64,000 nucleotides of DNA from Gadus chalcogrammus (lineage: Eukaryota; Chordata; Actinopteri; Gadiformes; Gadidae), in contig NC_079415.1 of assembly GCF_026213295.1 (NCBI RefSeq), forward strand, positions 24,718,610 through 24,782,609. Direction: 5' to 3'. Under the pieces are notes generated by a model. It saw only the letters and a list, made by a program, of their open reading frames with translations. It ran no database searches and was not told the DNA's origin. Both the position numbers and the translations under genes were made by a program. Of this stretch, positions 25,579 through 36,858 are shown one piece after another; position 1 is the stretch's first letter; each line of letters opens with the position of its first letter.

Positions 25579-25678
25579 TAGGGCCGCCAACAGAGGGCGC
25601 CGCCAGAGGGCGCCCCAAACGCTTTTGCCGCCCTATGTCATCGCCAAGTTCGTCTATGCCTCGCGCCGGCCCTGCATC
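25579..25678 (-). mobile_element. Short hAT-like terminal fragment
   Basis: On the minus strand it starts CAGGGCCGGCGCGAGGCATA and ends at GGGCGCCCTCTGTTGGCGGC, the same theme as positions 330-365. Confidence 0.5.
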
Positions 25679-25841
25679 TCGGTGGTGTTAATTAACAGTC
25701 AACTGATGGCTGTCAACTGAATTTCCCGGGATACCTTTGGGTAGCGCAAAGTATCTGTTCTCCAAACCTTTTAAAGAGGAATTGGCACACTTGGCTATTT
25801 TCTAATGTAAGAGTAGGCCTAATCGCGTTCTGCAACAGTAA

Positions 25842-26113
25842 CGCCACATGCCCACTGCATCCGTCCGTTGACTGATCCCCATTGACTTTGAATTGGGACG
25901 GACGCGCAATGCATTGTGGATCTGTGCGCTCCGTCAAAAAGTTGAAAAATGTGCAACTTTTTCGGCAGCGACGGATCCGGCATCCAATCAGATCGTGTAT
26001 GGAAATGTAAGCACTGTGACACTACTCGGGCTCTGACGACCCTGGAAAGCTCCCCCCTCCGTCAGCCACGCCTTCCGACGTCCTTTGACGGACGATGCAG
26101 TGGGCACGAGACG
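25842..26113. mobile_element. MITE downstream of speg exon
   Basis: Ends are CGCCACATGCCCACTGCATC and the inverse GATGCAGTGGGCACGAGACG. The left part carries GTTGACTG, CCCCATTGACTTTGAAT and GCAATGCATTGTGGA, all of which recur inverted at 26636-26749 on the other side of the exon. Confidence 0.65.
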
Positions 26114-26243
26114 TAATTCAGTTTCTGCGCACGAAAGAAATCCCTGATAAATCAATCCTTTGCGGTCAATGTGGTCAGTTCTGGGGATGCATCAACCAAC
26201 CGATGACTTCAGCGGTCCAACGTTAATTCACAGATCGTATTAC

Positions 26244-26612
26244 CTTCTCCGAGGTCCATGACGGCAAGCACGGCGCTGCTGGTCGCCTCGCCCAGGGTGT
26301 TGCTCGCCACACAGGTGTACAGCCCGGCGTCGCAGGTCCGGCAGTCCCTGATCCACAGGCCGCCTGGGTCCTGGGCCTCGCTGGGCGGCAGCGGCCTCTT
26401 GTTGCGGTACCATCTCAGCTTGGGCTCCGGGTTCCCCAGGACGGACACCCTGAGGCGGATGTCGCACCCCGTCCCCACCGCCGCCTTGCGGAGCTTACGG
26501 ACGAAACAGGGCGGCGCGGGTTCGTCCGGAGACACGGCCTTGGCCGCCGCCGGCTTGGTGACCTTTGCCCTTCTGGAAGGGGTGCTGGGGTCGGACGCCT
26601 GGCTCATTGTGG
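26244..26612 (-). CDS. speg: SPEG-type muscle kinase, first coding exon
   Basis: The minus-strand exon is bounded by a strong acceptor (pyrimidine tract CCCCCCCCTCCCTTTCAAAC, then CGCAG) and a donor GAGAAG|GTAATA. ATG at 26607 lies in good context (CCACAATGAG) and opens 121 codons ending in phase 1. The first about 35 residues are basic and proline-rich (SRRAKVTKPAAAKA). An immunoglobulin I-set domain follows, with the strand-B Cys in GTGCDIRLRV, Trp in LRWYRNKRPLP, and DAGLYTCVASNTLGEA. N-terminal SPEG begins the same way (PKRAKV then Ig). SPEG is a giant striated-muscle kinase at the triad. No later SPEG exon was recognised further left, so the next intron is long or the locus is fragmentary. 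Confidence 0.7.
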
Positions 26613-26635
26613 CTGCGGTTTGAAAGGGAGGGGGG

Positions 26636-26749
26636 GGTTAGGCCGAGGCTCCAACCGGGCGCACGGGTCCACAATGCATTGCGTGTCCGTCCCCATTCAA
26701 AGTCAATGGGGAGCAGTCAATGGACGGATGCAGTGGGCACGAGGCGTAA
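26636..26749. mobile_element. MITE end upstream of speg exon
   Basis: Inverse of the left end of the MITE at 25842: GCAATGCATTG-type core, CCCCATTCAAAGTCAATGGG, GACGGATGCAGTGGGCACGA. It begins only about 24 bases beyond the splice acceptor of the speg exon. Confidence 0.6.
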
Positions 26750-26797
26750 GGCATCAGTACAGTGGGGTTAAGTACATGGTTAAGTAAGTGGTTAGGG

Positions 26798-27115
26798 CAG
26801 GGGTCGGAAACCTTCACTATCAAAAGAGACATTACTGGTCCCTCCCACAAAACCTCTTCGCCCCCTAAAAGGAAGATAATACAGCATCTAACGCTTTATT
26901 TATAGTTATACTACATATAAAATAACCAATAGCCTAAAGTTTGTTGCATTTATGAAATGTATGGGTGTAGGTTGTGACGTTTATTTTAGTTGACAAAATA
27001 TTAAAACACTTTATTTTTCTATTTTAGTGTCACAGTATCACATTGATCTCTGAAATAAGAGGAGTTCCTGTGAAATAAAAAATAAATAGTTTTTTTTTTT
27101 TTGTTTTTTTTTTAA
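26798..27115 (+). mobile_element. hAT end fragment
   Basis: Starts CAGGGGTCGGAAACCTTCAC followed by TATCAAAAGAGACATTACTG, a widespread hAT terminus. Continues AT-rich to a T-run at 27091-27113. No matching right end seen. Confidence 0.5.
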
Positions 27116-27130
27116 TCAAAGCTCCATTGA

Positions 27131-27365
27131 GCCAGTGCAGAGGGTTGGAAGGGCTTTAATCGGCTACAGAGCAGCGGGTTGCTGGGTTGGGGTGTTCTAT
27201 TGCACTCCCAGTGCAAAGGAACCCGGTTCGATCCACAATGTCAACAGCCTACCCAGCAGGCATCCTGTTGCGTAACCCCTACCGGCTCCGTAATGTCGTG
27301 GATCTGAATTCGCTGTAAATCTTTTTGGATCAGAGCTTTTGCTAAATGAAGCGTGGTACAATATC
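27131..27365 (+). mobile_element. tRNA-derived SINE with L2-type tail
   Basis: Box-A-like GTGCAGAGGGTTGG and box-B-like CCGGTTCGATCC are separated by about 80 bases, followed by an unrelated body. The end GTAAATCTTTTTGGATCAGA plus GCTTTTGCTAAATGAA is a diverged L2 tail. Confidence 0.6.
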
Positions 27366-28166
27366 ATGCGTACGACGCATCTATAGGCTTACATTTTTAG
27401 CGCGGGGGGCTCAGTGGGAATCGAACGCCTAACCCTGGTTAGTGTTTCAGGCCATGCTCTCGCAGTCAAAGATAGGAGGCATTTTAGTGGTAAAACACTG
27501 TTATACATGCACGTTTACAATGTTTTATTTTATTTTGTCAGTTGATTGAAAACTAGTCAGCAATGCTACTACAAGAACCATTCTGTCCAACTGCATTTTG
27601 CCTATAAATACTCAAACCTAAATGACACTTCTCAATTCAAAACACCTATACAGACCGACTGCGACTTTAAGTTATTTAAAAATTAAACAGAAGTGAATGC
27701 TTTTCCTTCATTCCATTCTTTCATTCAAAATGATTACGTTGCAAATACGGACGTTGCAAATATCGAAAAATGATCAAACTCCCAAAACATTTGTATTTAT
27801 TTATTCTTTCTTCTAAGTATTGAGACAACGAACAAAATAACTCATCTTATATCCCATTGATTAGCTACAGGGTGGTCCTTATAATAACCAGGTGTGTGTT
27901 AACCGTACAAAGTGTATCTGTAGACCTACTTACCTTTCCTAAAAGCTTGAAGTAATCCCACTTTTGACATCCCCAAAGGTCTGCAGCGGGTTACATGATC
28001 TGCAAATACCCCCCCGGTACCATGTCTCAAAGGCCAGGTCGCGGTGTGTCCTCGGGCGTCAGCCTCCGGGGGTGATAAGTCCCTTCTGATTGAAGAAGCA
28101 TTAGCGATTCGAAAAGTTCTGGAGGGTTGGCGTTAACCCCTTGGTGAAGAGGTGTGTGATGGGGGG

Positions 28167-28169
<3 letters not shown>
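27366..28169. other. No gene seen
   Basis: A weak tRNA-like piece on the minus strand near 27405-27470 (GCGTTCGATTCCC) is the only repeat recognised. Confidence 0.4.

Positions 28170-28212
<43 letters not shown>
28170..28212. repeat. (GA)n microsatellite
   Basis: About 42 bases after a G8 run. Confidence 0.95.
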
Positions 28213-28215
<3 letters not shown>

Positions 28216-29340
28216 TGCTGGTGTTTCGTGACGTCACATTCTCCCTTAACTAGGAGCTCTGAAAACTTTGCCTCGGTTGTTCTTTTTTGGTGTGTCTTCG
28301 CTCTATCTTATCTGTTCCTCAGCCACACGCCAAACTACTACCAGAGCGGTAGAATATCACACGCACACTCTCCGAGCTCTGAAAGGACAGCTGCACCACC
28401 AGGTCAAATGCACGCGCCTGCTTGTGTCACTGACCCATCTAGGCCAATGCACACGCGCACACGCACGCAAACACCCCCACACACGAACACGCATAATCGT
28501 GAAAAGATGATTATTTGGGACTTTGTGATGTGCGTGTGAGAGATATTTAATCCGGTACCGCAAACCCAGAGAGATAACACACACACACACACACACTTTA
28601 GTATCGGATATCGATAGCACAAATGTATAGGAATCTTAGTGGTGAGAAACATCTATTTTCTCTCGAAACAAACTAATATTGGCGCAGTTTCTGTAATGGA
28701 ACATAACATACAAGACCAATGGAGATTACAATATTCAATTTTCATATTTTTTCCATTTATTTTATCCATTTCAAGTGTGCCTTACGTTCACAATGTTTAG
28801 TTCCCATGGCAACAGTGTCACCTGTTCTAAATCCCTAATTTCGTTCAGATGGAAAGAGGATGAAGACCGCCCTCTAGGGGTCACACTGGGTTAGAAATAG
28901 AAACAAACTAACATTAGAAATAGAAATATAAGAGAAATGACCAAGAGACTGATCAATCAGGATATACATTAATAACATGATGTCTATTACTGTAGATTAA
29001 GCAAAATATATAATGCTCTGCCGTGTTATCTAATTATATAAGGATTGTTAATAAAATAGAGGAAGCTAAATCCATAATTATCTTTATAACTGTTGAGGAG
29101 GCTCAATGTATAAGGAAGAAAAATATGATAACAAATTAATACAAATAGATATACCTTATTGTATGCTATGAATTTAAATCACAGAAACTTTTATTTTAAC
29201 TGTAGAGTACTGTTGCGATCAAACAACACAACGCAATACATGTACATCCATGGGTCCAGATGCATATATATAAATGCAGAGATGAGAGATGAACAAGAGA
29301 GATTGATACAACCTGCTGCATTACTACCTACATGTCTGTC
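28213..29340. other. No gene seen
   Basis: A short CA tract at 28578-28597. Otherwise AT-rich unique sequence. Confidence 0.4.
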
Positions 29341-29387
29341 AGTCCGTCCGTCCGTCCGTCCGTCCGTGCGTGCGTGCGTGCGTGCGT
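29341..29387. repeat. (CCGT)n/(GCGT)n microsatellite
   Basis: About six TCCG units then five TGCG units, ending directly at the stop codon of the SPRY exon. Confidence 0.9.
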
Positions 29388-29941
29388 CTACAGCTCACAT
29401 AAGGACACTGAGCAACCAGACCACATGAGCCTGAACCCAGGGTAGAGGTCCTGGGTGAAGGTGGACAGGAAGGTGTGGATGTGTGTTAGTGTGTCTGAGG
29501 ACCCTCCTCCATCTGGGGACACTCTGTAGAAGGACAGAGTGCCAGCAGGCCGGTCCAGATACACTCCTACTCTGTTGGATTCATTAGGGCGGAGATCTAT
29601 GGATGTTCTAACATTGGCGTAACAGGCAAAGTAACCAGTGGGAAAACAATAAAGACTCCATGAGTGGTTGTTCGCTCCAAGCCTGCCATCAGGACCTTTT
29701 CCTCCCCTTCTAATCCCTCTGTATGTCACTCCTATGGAAACATCACCTTCTTTCCATTCTACCTCCCAGTAACAGCGGCCAGTCAGACCCTCTCTACACA
29801 ACACCTGGAACTGGGAGTCAAATCTCTCTGGGTGATCAGGATACGACTGGTCCTCTCCAACCCACGTCACCTTCCTGTTGTCCTCAGATGGAGAGAGGAG
29901 TTTGTGGGCTGTGTTTGGGTCCAGTGTGAGTTCACAGGCAT
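29388..29941 (-). CDS. PRY-SPRY (B30.2) domain terminal exon
   Basis: The minus-strand exon begins at a good acceptor (TTGTTCTCCCGCCAG|AT) and encodes about 184 residues to TAG at 29388. It opens with the PRY block ACELTLDPNTAHKLL and LSPSEDNRKVTWV. The SPRY part follows with FDSQFQVLCREGLTGRCYWE, VEWKEGDVSIGVTYRGI, SWSLYCF, NRVGVYLDRPAGTLSFYRVS and FTQDLYPGFRLMW. Such an exon is the last exon of fish TRIM ubiquitin ligases and of the expanded NACHT-type (NLR-C) immune receptors, where the domain binds ligand. The frame is intact. No RING, B-box or NACHT exon is visible to the right within the window, so it may be orphaned. Confidence 0.8.
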
Positions 29942-30390
29942 CTGGCGGGAGAACAAGACATGATGAGCTGCTGAACTGCACAGAAATAAATTATTATTAT
30001 TATACTATTATTGTTTATAATAGTATCATGATATTAATGTTGTTATGTCTAAATAATAATCATAATAATGATAAAAAATACTTGTTAGGGTTAGGGTTAT
30101 GTTTGATAAATAGGATGCATCACTTAAATTGTCCGTGATGTGGCCACGGAATTTGCTCCAAGGCAAGTTAATGACACTGATATTCCTTGGCACACACCAA
30201 CCCGGTATCACGCCAAGGCTTGAAATGGATACGTTGGTCCACATCGCAAGGCGTGTTCAGGGTCACGCTTTGCCTGACCAAAGCGTGACCCTGAACATGC
30301 TTTCTTCTCCATTCGAAATGAATGGAGGAATAGCAACAACAGGGGGCTAGACGTTCTCCTAGCATTTGGTGAAATTGTTACGTAGCCTAT
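29942..30390. other. Intergenic, with hairpin
   Basis: Contains AT microsatellite-like sequence, two and a half TTAGGG-like words at about 30086-30100 and the perfect hairpin at 30255-30296. No upstream SPRY-gene exon was found. Confidence 0.4.
30255..30296. repeat. Perfect 18-base inverted repeat, 6-base loop
   Basis: GTTCAGGGTCACGCTTTG, loop CCTGAC, then the exact complement. Confidence 0.9.
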
Positions 30391-30800
30391 ATTAATCTTT
30401 ATTATCTGAATGGGAAATGCAATATTTTAGGACAGATACACCATTAAACGTGTTTTTAATAACATTTCTAGCGAGAAATATACCTTTTCCTTGCATAATC
30501 TCCAGTAAGTGAATGTGTATGATCTTTATTAATCTTTATTATCTGAATGGGAAATGCAATATTTTAGGACAGAATCACCATTAAACGCGTTTCTAATGAC
30601 ATTTCTAGCGAGAAATGTACTTTTTCCTTGAATAATCTTCAGTCAGTGAATGTGTATGATCTTTATTAATCTTTATTATCTGAATGGGAAATGCAATATT
30701 TTAGGACCGATTCACTGATAAACGTGTTTCTAATAACATTTCTAGCGAGAAATATACTTTTTACTTGCATAATCTTCAGTCGGTGATTGTGTCGGATCTT
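30391..30800. repeat. 137-base tandem repeat, three copies
   Basis: Units start at 30391, 30528 and 30665 with ATTAATCTTTATTATCTGAA and contain ACATTTCTAGCGAGAAAT. The core is shared with the long repeat pair at 52228-52812, where it reads ACATTTTTAGCGAGAAATGT. Confidence 0.9.
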
Positions 30801-31071
30801 TAGTTTTATAGTTATTAGGAAGATTTTATCGGCTCGCTCGCATGTTTCAACGACGTCAGATTGCTAGGGACGCTGCTTTCGCTAAACTAGCAGCTCACGT
30901 GTTTCCTGCGTTTGTGTTATTAAACCGTTACTTTATGTAACTTTTAATGATATCATCTTGTTAGAAACACGTTTATCTGAGAGCCAACCCAGTCACCAAA
31001 AGCATACGTTGACAGTGTACGTTTTCGTAAACACTGGATTACGTCGCATTTCAACATAAAGTAGCGTGGTA

Positions 31072-31220
<149 letters not shown>

Positions 31221-32671
31221 AATGCATTTCGCTGATAAAACAACAACAGGTGGTGAAATGCTCCAGATCTGGATCCACCATGGCCAAAAGACCCCCCCCT
31301 TAAATAAATACTATGGCAGAATAAAGAATAAATTCATGCATTATCATTCAACTTGAACATGTGTTTTTACAGTATAGAGTGGTGGAGGGATGATGTATTT
31401 TGGCCAACCCGGAAGTGAGTGTCGCCCTGGGTTCCCTTGACAAGAAGCCAACAGGTTTTTCCATTGGATTATTGCAGAAAATAAATAAATAAATAAAAAT
31501 AACCGTGCTCCAAAGAACGAAATGTAAACCAATGCATTCTGAATGGGAGTGTTTCTCAGATTTTTCCATGCTACACAGAACGAAATGTAAACCCATGCAA
31601 ATAAAGACTTCATGGTCATAATAATTTAAATATCATTAATCTCCTGAGTGTGTAGGGTGGTTGTGGGGGGACGTGTGACGTATGGCCTGCAGGGGGAGTA
31701 TGGGCAGGTTGGGAGCGCACCGGATTGGCTGGGGGGGGGTTGGACCTGAGTGCGAGCAGGTGTCAGCACTCAGGCCAATCAGGGAATGTTTGTATATATG
31801 TGCCTGCTTTGTGGTTAGGGGGGAAACCGGGGAGCAGAGAGAGAGATGCAGGGGCGATCGCCACCAGAGATCGCCTGGAAACGCATCCTGTGACCGCTTG
31901 GAGCGGAGTTATGATTTACGTCCAAGGAATTGTGTTTTGTTGGACTGAGCGATCGAAATAAATGGACTTTCTGTTGGAAAAAGCAAACCTGGGGCCGTAT
32001 TCACAAAGGATCTTAGGGCTAAAAGTAGGTCCTAACTGGCGAATTTAGGAGTAACTCCTAAAAATAATGGGCGTGTCACTCTTAAATTTAGGACTCCTAA
32101 CTTTTTTCACTAAGAGCAATTCACAAAGTATTTTAGGACTAAAAGTAGCACCTAAGTCTAGGAGAGCTTAAAAGTCCTCAAGAGGACTCCTAACTCAGTA
32201 AGACCTATTCACAAAGAATCTTAAAATGCCTGCGAGACGAAATGTTAGGGTATTCAACTTATTGTGGAGTTAATGCGCGATGCAATAACATCCCCGACTA
32301 ACAGGAATAATCCGATTAGTCCCGAAATAAAATGTTATAAAAAAATAAATATAACTTATAAAAAATAAAAATAATTGCGCCATCAAAAGACGAGGACGGG
32401 TTCGTCAATAGGAAGAAAGTGCATTCCATCAACACGCAGGTTGTTTTTGATGCAAATTTTAACATAGCCTACTGGATGTTGTTGCAAAGTGGCCTGGATC
32501 TTCAGCTACCCATGATTCGCGCATTTTAATGGTGAGTGGTCTGAGGCAGCTTTTTGAGATGTACCAGTTTGGTGTCACTTGCTGGGTGACAGTGACTATC
32601 CATGCAAGACGTGGCTCTAGACACCCTACCTTAATCCAGAACCGGGAGCACAGTTAAAGTGTAACATGTAA

Positions 32672-33001
32672 GTGATTACGCAGATTACGCTTAGTCCTAT
32701 GCGTAAAACACATCGTATTGGCTCTTTGCGAGCACACAAACATACACGAAATGTTGTGGAGAGAGGAATTGGGCAGATGAAACGTCGGTTTCATGTCCTC
32801 CACGGCGAAATACGCCTCACCCCAGAGAGGGCAAGCACAGTAATCACTGTATGTGCCATTCTACACAACCTTTGCAAGCGGAGGAACATTCCACAGCCAG
32901 ACGATGATGATGATGATGATGGCGATCAACATTACAAGGAATTTGGCCGTGTGGAACCGAGTGGACAGGCATTTAGGGATCACTTTGAAAACACATTTTA
33001 G
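32672..33001 (+). pseudogene. Harbinger transposase C-terminal fragment
   Basis: From about 32710 the frame reads RAHKHTRNVVERGIGQMKRR, FHVLHGEIRLTPERASTVIT and VCAILHNLCKRRNIPQ, then an Asp run and a natural stop at 32999. The NVVER.IG..KRRF block holds the third catalytic acidic residue of the HARBI1-type DDE domain, and CAILHN is its C-terminal signature. The first two catalytic residues are missing, so only about the last third of the enzyme survives. Confidence 0.8.
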
Positions 33002-33190
33002 GTAAACACCTTGGCACAAATCAGTCAACACTTGGGTAGTTCGTAACATTTATTTTCTTTTAGATTTGACGTATTTTTATTCTTTGCTTTCTCTCTCTTG
33101 AACGTGCAGGCTACAACGTCATTATCGTGGTCTGCACAAAATTGTCATCATGCGTGTATTCTGCTAACTGCACTATAACTAGGGGTTACC

Positions 33191-34185
33191 ATGGCGGCGC
33201 CCGGTGTGGCTGCGGCCAAGCCGGCTCCCGATAAAAATGTGTGTTTTATGTTAAATGTACCGTCAAAATCGTCTTCAAAAATCGCGTACAACAGGAGTAC
33301 ACTACTGGGACTTAGAAACAACAACAGCACAAAGGATATGTCCGGAGTTAACTTCGCCTCGGATCGCGAAACTCTTCTCGGTCTAGGAATAATGTCCCGT
33401 GACAACGGACCCTCCGTGACAGCGGGCTCCCCCGCCCCCACCAGCCGAAACTGGAAGCAGCTGATGCGGCAGTGGAGGCCGAGCACAGGACGGAGGATAA
33501 GGCGAGGTTGCCGAGCCGGCATCACACACCGCTTGAAAAGAAACCCTCACAAAACAGCACTACCATCTATTCTCCTATCGAACGTCCGCTCGTTAGAAAA
33601 CAAAATGGATTATCTCAAGCTGGATTTAACCACACATAGAAACGTAAGAGAATGCAACGCGATCATCCTAACCGAGACGTGGCTTCACAACAACGTTCCG
33701 GACAGCGTAATTAAACTGGATGGGTTTACAACAGTCCGCGCTGACAGAAACCACGCCAGCACGGGTAAATCTCGAGGAGGTGGTGTGTGCATTTATATCA
33801 ATAACAACTGGTGTACAAACGCAGCAGTCATTACAAGTCACTGCTCAGAGAACATTGAGTTTTTAACCCTCAACTGCCGTCCATTCTACCTGCCGCGTGA
33901 ATTCAATACCGTCAACATCACAGCTGTTTACCTTCCCCCCAGCGCCAACACAAAGGAGGCACTCTCCATTCTGTACAAGTCTGTGAGTACACTACAAAAC
34001 ACACACCCGGACTCGGTCTGCGTAATCGCTGGCGATTTTAATCAGGCCAAATTGAAAACAGTAATGCCACACTATCACAAGTGTGTGAACTTTGCAACAA
34101 GGGGAGAGAACACACTTGACCAGGTCTACATCAACATCACATCTGACAGGCCTTCAGAGCTGTTCCCCACCCCCACCTGGGTTCA
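33191..34185 (+). pseudogene. Rex1-type ORF: N-terminus and endonuclease
   Basis: ATG at 33191 has a good context (ACCATGGCG). After a basic N-terminal segment, endonuclease motifs occur in order: LLSNVRSLENKMD, IILTETWL, TTVRADR, RGGGVCIYIN, ITAVYLPP, VIAGDFNQAKL and LDQVYINI. The last catalytic SDH is not in this frame but in the next (S-S-D-H at about 34186-34197). A one-base change in the C-rich run at about 34167-34181 would explain the shift. This frame then runs to TAA at 34208. Confidence 0.75.
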
Positions 34186-36201
34186 TCAGACCATCTCTCT
34201 GTTATGCTAATCCCAGCCTACAGACCTCTGTTGACGAGAAGCAAGCCAACTGTGAAACAGATCAGGGCCTGGCCAGAGGGCTCCACAGCAGCTCTACAGG
34301 ACTGTTTTGAATGCACAGACTGGTCGGTTTTCAGGGAGGCGGCCACCACCAACCACGACGTCAACCTCACCGAATACACAGACTCTGTAACTGGATACAT
34401 AACAAAATGCATGGAAGATGTAACCGTCACCAAGGACATTACAGTGAGAGCAAACGAAAAACCCTGGTTCACCAGGGAGGTACGTGAGCTCCTGAGGGCA
34501 CGCAACATTGCTTTCAAGTCTGGGGACAAGGAGGCCCTCAAGTCTGCCAGGGCCAACTTGCACCGGGGCGTGAGAGCAGCCAAGCGTGCATATGGACAAA
34601 AAATAAACTCATACTTCACTGACACAAAGGACCCAAGACGCCTGTGGCAAGGCATCCAGTCAGTCATAGACTACAAACCATCCCCCCCACCGTGTGAGGA
34701 CAACACAGACTTCCTCAACTCACTCAACACCTTCTTCAGCCGGTTTGAAGAAAATAACACCACAACACCCAAAAAAAAAAACGTAAACCCTGACAGCACA
34801 ACACTTCAACTGGACCCAGCGGACGTGAGGACGACCCTACTCAAGGTGAACCCCAGGAAAGCTGCAGGTCCTGACAACATACCCGGGCGTGTGCTCAGAG
34901 ACTGTGCAGACTCACTCACCGACGTCCTCACAGACATCTACAACACCTCTCTGAACCAAGCCATCATACCAGCAAGTTTCAAAGCTACCACCATCGTACC
35001 ACTACCCAAGAAGTCACCGGTATCATCACTGAACGACTACAGACCCATAGCACTCACAACCATCATGATGAAGTGCTTTGAGAGACTGGTAAAGGCCCAT
35101 CTAACATCCACCCTCCCCACTACTCTGGATCCATACCAATTTGCCTACCGCCCCAAGCGCTCCACTGATGACACCATAGCAACAGCACTCCACCTCTGCC
35201 TGGCTCATCTGGAGAATAAAAACAGTCACGCACGGATGTTGTTCATAGACTTCAGCTCTGCGTTCAACACCGTCATCCCCCAACATCTTGTGGACAAGCT
35301 GAGTAAAATAGGCATCAGCACTTCACTGTGCAACTGGCTGCTGGACTTTCTTACTAACAGACCGCAGACAGTCAGAGTCGGAAACAACTCCTCAGCGACC
35401 ACCATCATAAACACGGGGGTGCCGCAAGGATGCGTGCTATCCCCCCTGCTGTTCACGCTGATGACCCACGACTGCTGTGCCAAATTTGAAACGAATCACA
35501 TCATCAAATTTGCAGATGACACAACAGTGGTGGGCCTCATCAAAGACAATGATGACTCAGCATACAGAGAGGATGTACAGCTACTCATCAACTGGTGTGA
35601 GAGGAACAATCTGCTTCTCAACGTCAACAAAACAAAAGAAATTACTGTAGACTTCAGGAAGGAACAACCAACACACATCCCACTCATCATCAACGGCAGT
35701 GCAGTAGAGTCTGTGAAAAGCACAAAGTTCCTGGGAGTGCACATCACGAATGACCTCTCATGGACTACCAACACCACCGCGCTGGTCAAGAAGGCGCAGA
35801 CACGACTCTACTTCCTGAGAAGGATGAGAAGAGCTGACCTCCCCACTTCTGCCCTCACCACCTTCTTCAGAGGTGCTATTGAGAGCATCCTGACCAGCAA
35901 CGTCTCTGTCTGGCATGGCAGCTGTCTAGCTGCAGACAAGAAGGCACTGCAGAGGGTGGTGAGGACAGCAGAAAAGATCATCAGGTCACCCCTACCAGCC
36001 ATTCAGAAACTGTACACTTCACACTGTTCCAAGCGGGCAATGAACATCATCAAAGACACAACTCATCCAGCACACAGTCTGTTCTCCCTTCTACCATCAG
36101 GGAAGCGGTACCGCAGCCTGCGGTCCCGCACAAGCAGACTGAGTAACAGCTTCTTTCCACAAGCCATCAGACTCATCAACACACTGAAGAAAACCACATG
36201 A
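34186..36201 (+). pseudogene. Rex1-type ORF: reverse transcriptase
   Basis: The open frame from ATG 34204 is 665 codons without a stop and contains all RT blocks: NPRKAAGPDNIPGRVLRD, LNDYRPIALTTIMMKCFERL, LDPYQFAYRPKRSTDDTI, MLFIDFSSAFNTVIP, TGVPQGCVLSPLLF, the FADD catalytic box, and KFLGVHI. The C-terminal region ends SFFPQAIRLIN, typical of these elements. ATG 34204 is not a likely native start; the protein continues from the endonuclease frame upstream. It is classed as a pseudogene only because of that single shift. Confidence 0.8.
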
Positions 36202-36281
36202 ACTTCACCATGTCACTGGCACTTTACTGTTGCACTTTACTTTACTGTTGCACCTTGTGACCACTGATTTTACTTCTGCTG

Positions 36282-36381
<100 letters not shown>

Positions 36382-36858
36382 TTATTGTCAATGTCTTATT
36401 TAAATGTTATATGTTTTTTTGTTAAATGTTTTTTAACTACACATTGGAGTCTGGCCAAACGCAATTTCAAACTTCTGTGCTAACCCTGTTACATAGATTT
36501 TTGACAATAAAGTACACTTGAACTTGAACTACTTAATAGGAATTCATTTCTAGCCTAGGCTATTTCCTTGTTTTTCGGTGATTCAGTGGGCTCGTCTGAA
36601 CAACCAATCACCGAACTGACTGCTTCTAAACTCGTGCACGAGAATTGACGTAATCCATAGCAACGGCGCGTCACTCTTAGTTCACTCTATGTGATTTATC
36701 CTTAGTAAATGTAGGTCTCAGCGGCTTTGTCAATAACTTTTAAGAAAAAAACTCCTACGTAAAATGTTTTAGCGCGAGTTAGGAGCACTCCTAGCGGTAA
36801 GATAAAATGCTTTGTGAATACGGCCCCTGGTGTCCAAGCGCTCTGTGAACCTGCTACA

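Noticed and set aside
26258..26623. Plus-strand 121-codon frame opposite the speg exon
   Set aside because: GC-rich antisense shadow; the minus-strand Ig domain and splice sites are convincing.
30086..30102. Interstitial telomeric repeat
   Set aside because: Only about two TTAGGG-like words; too short.
30391..30800. CRISPR-like array
   Set aside because: Contiguous 137-base units without unique spacers, in a eukaryotic genome: an ordinary tandem repeat.
31682..31961. Frames of 88 and 78 codons in the solo LTR
   Set aside because: They overlap the TATA and polyadenylation signals of an LTR and show no domain.
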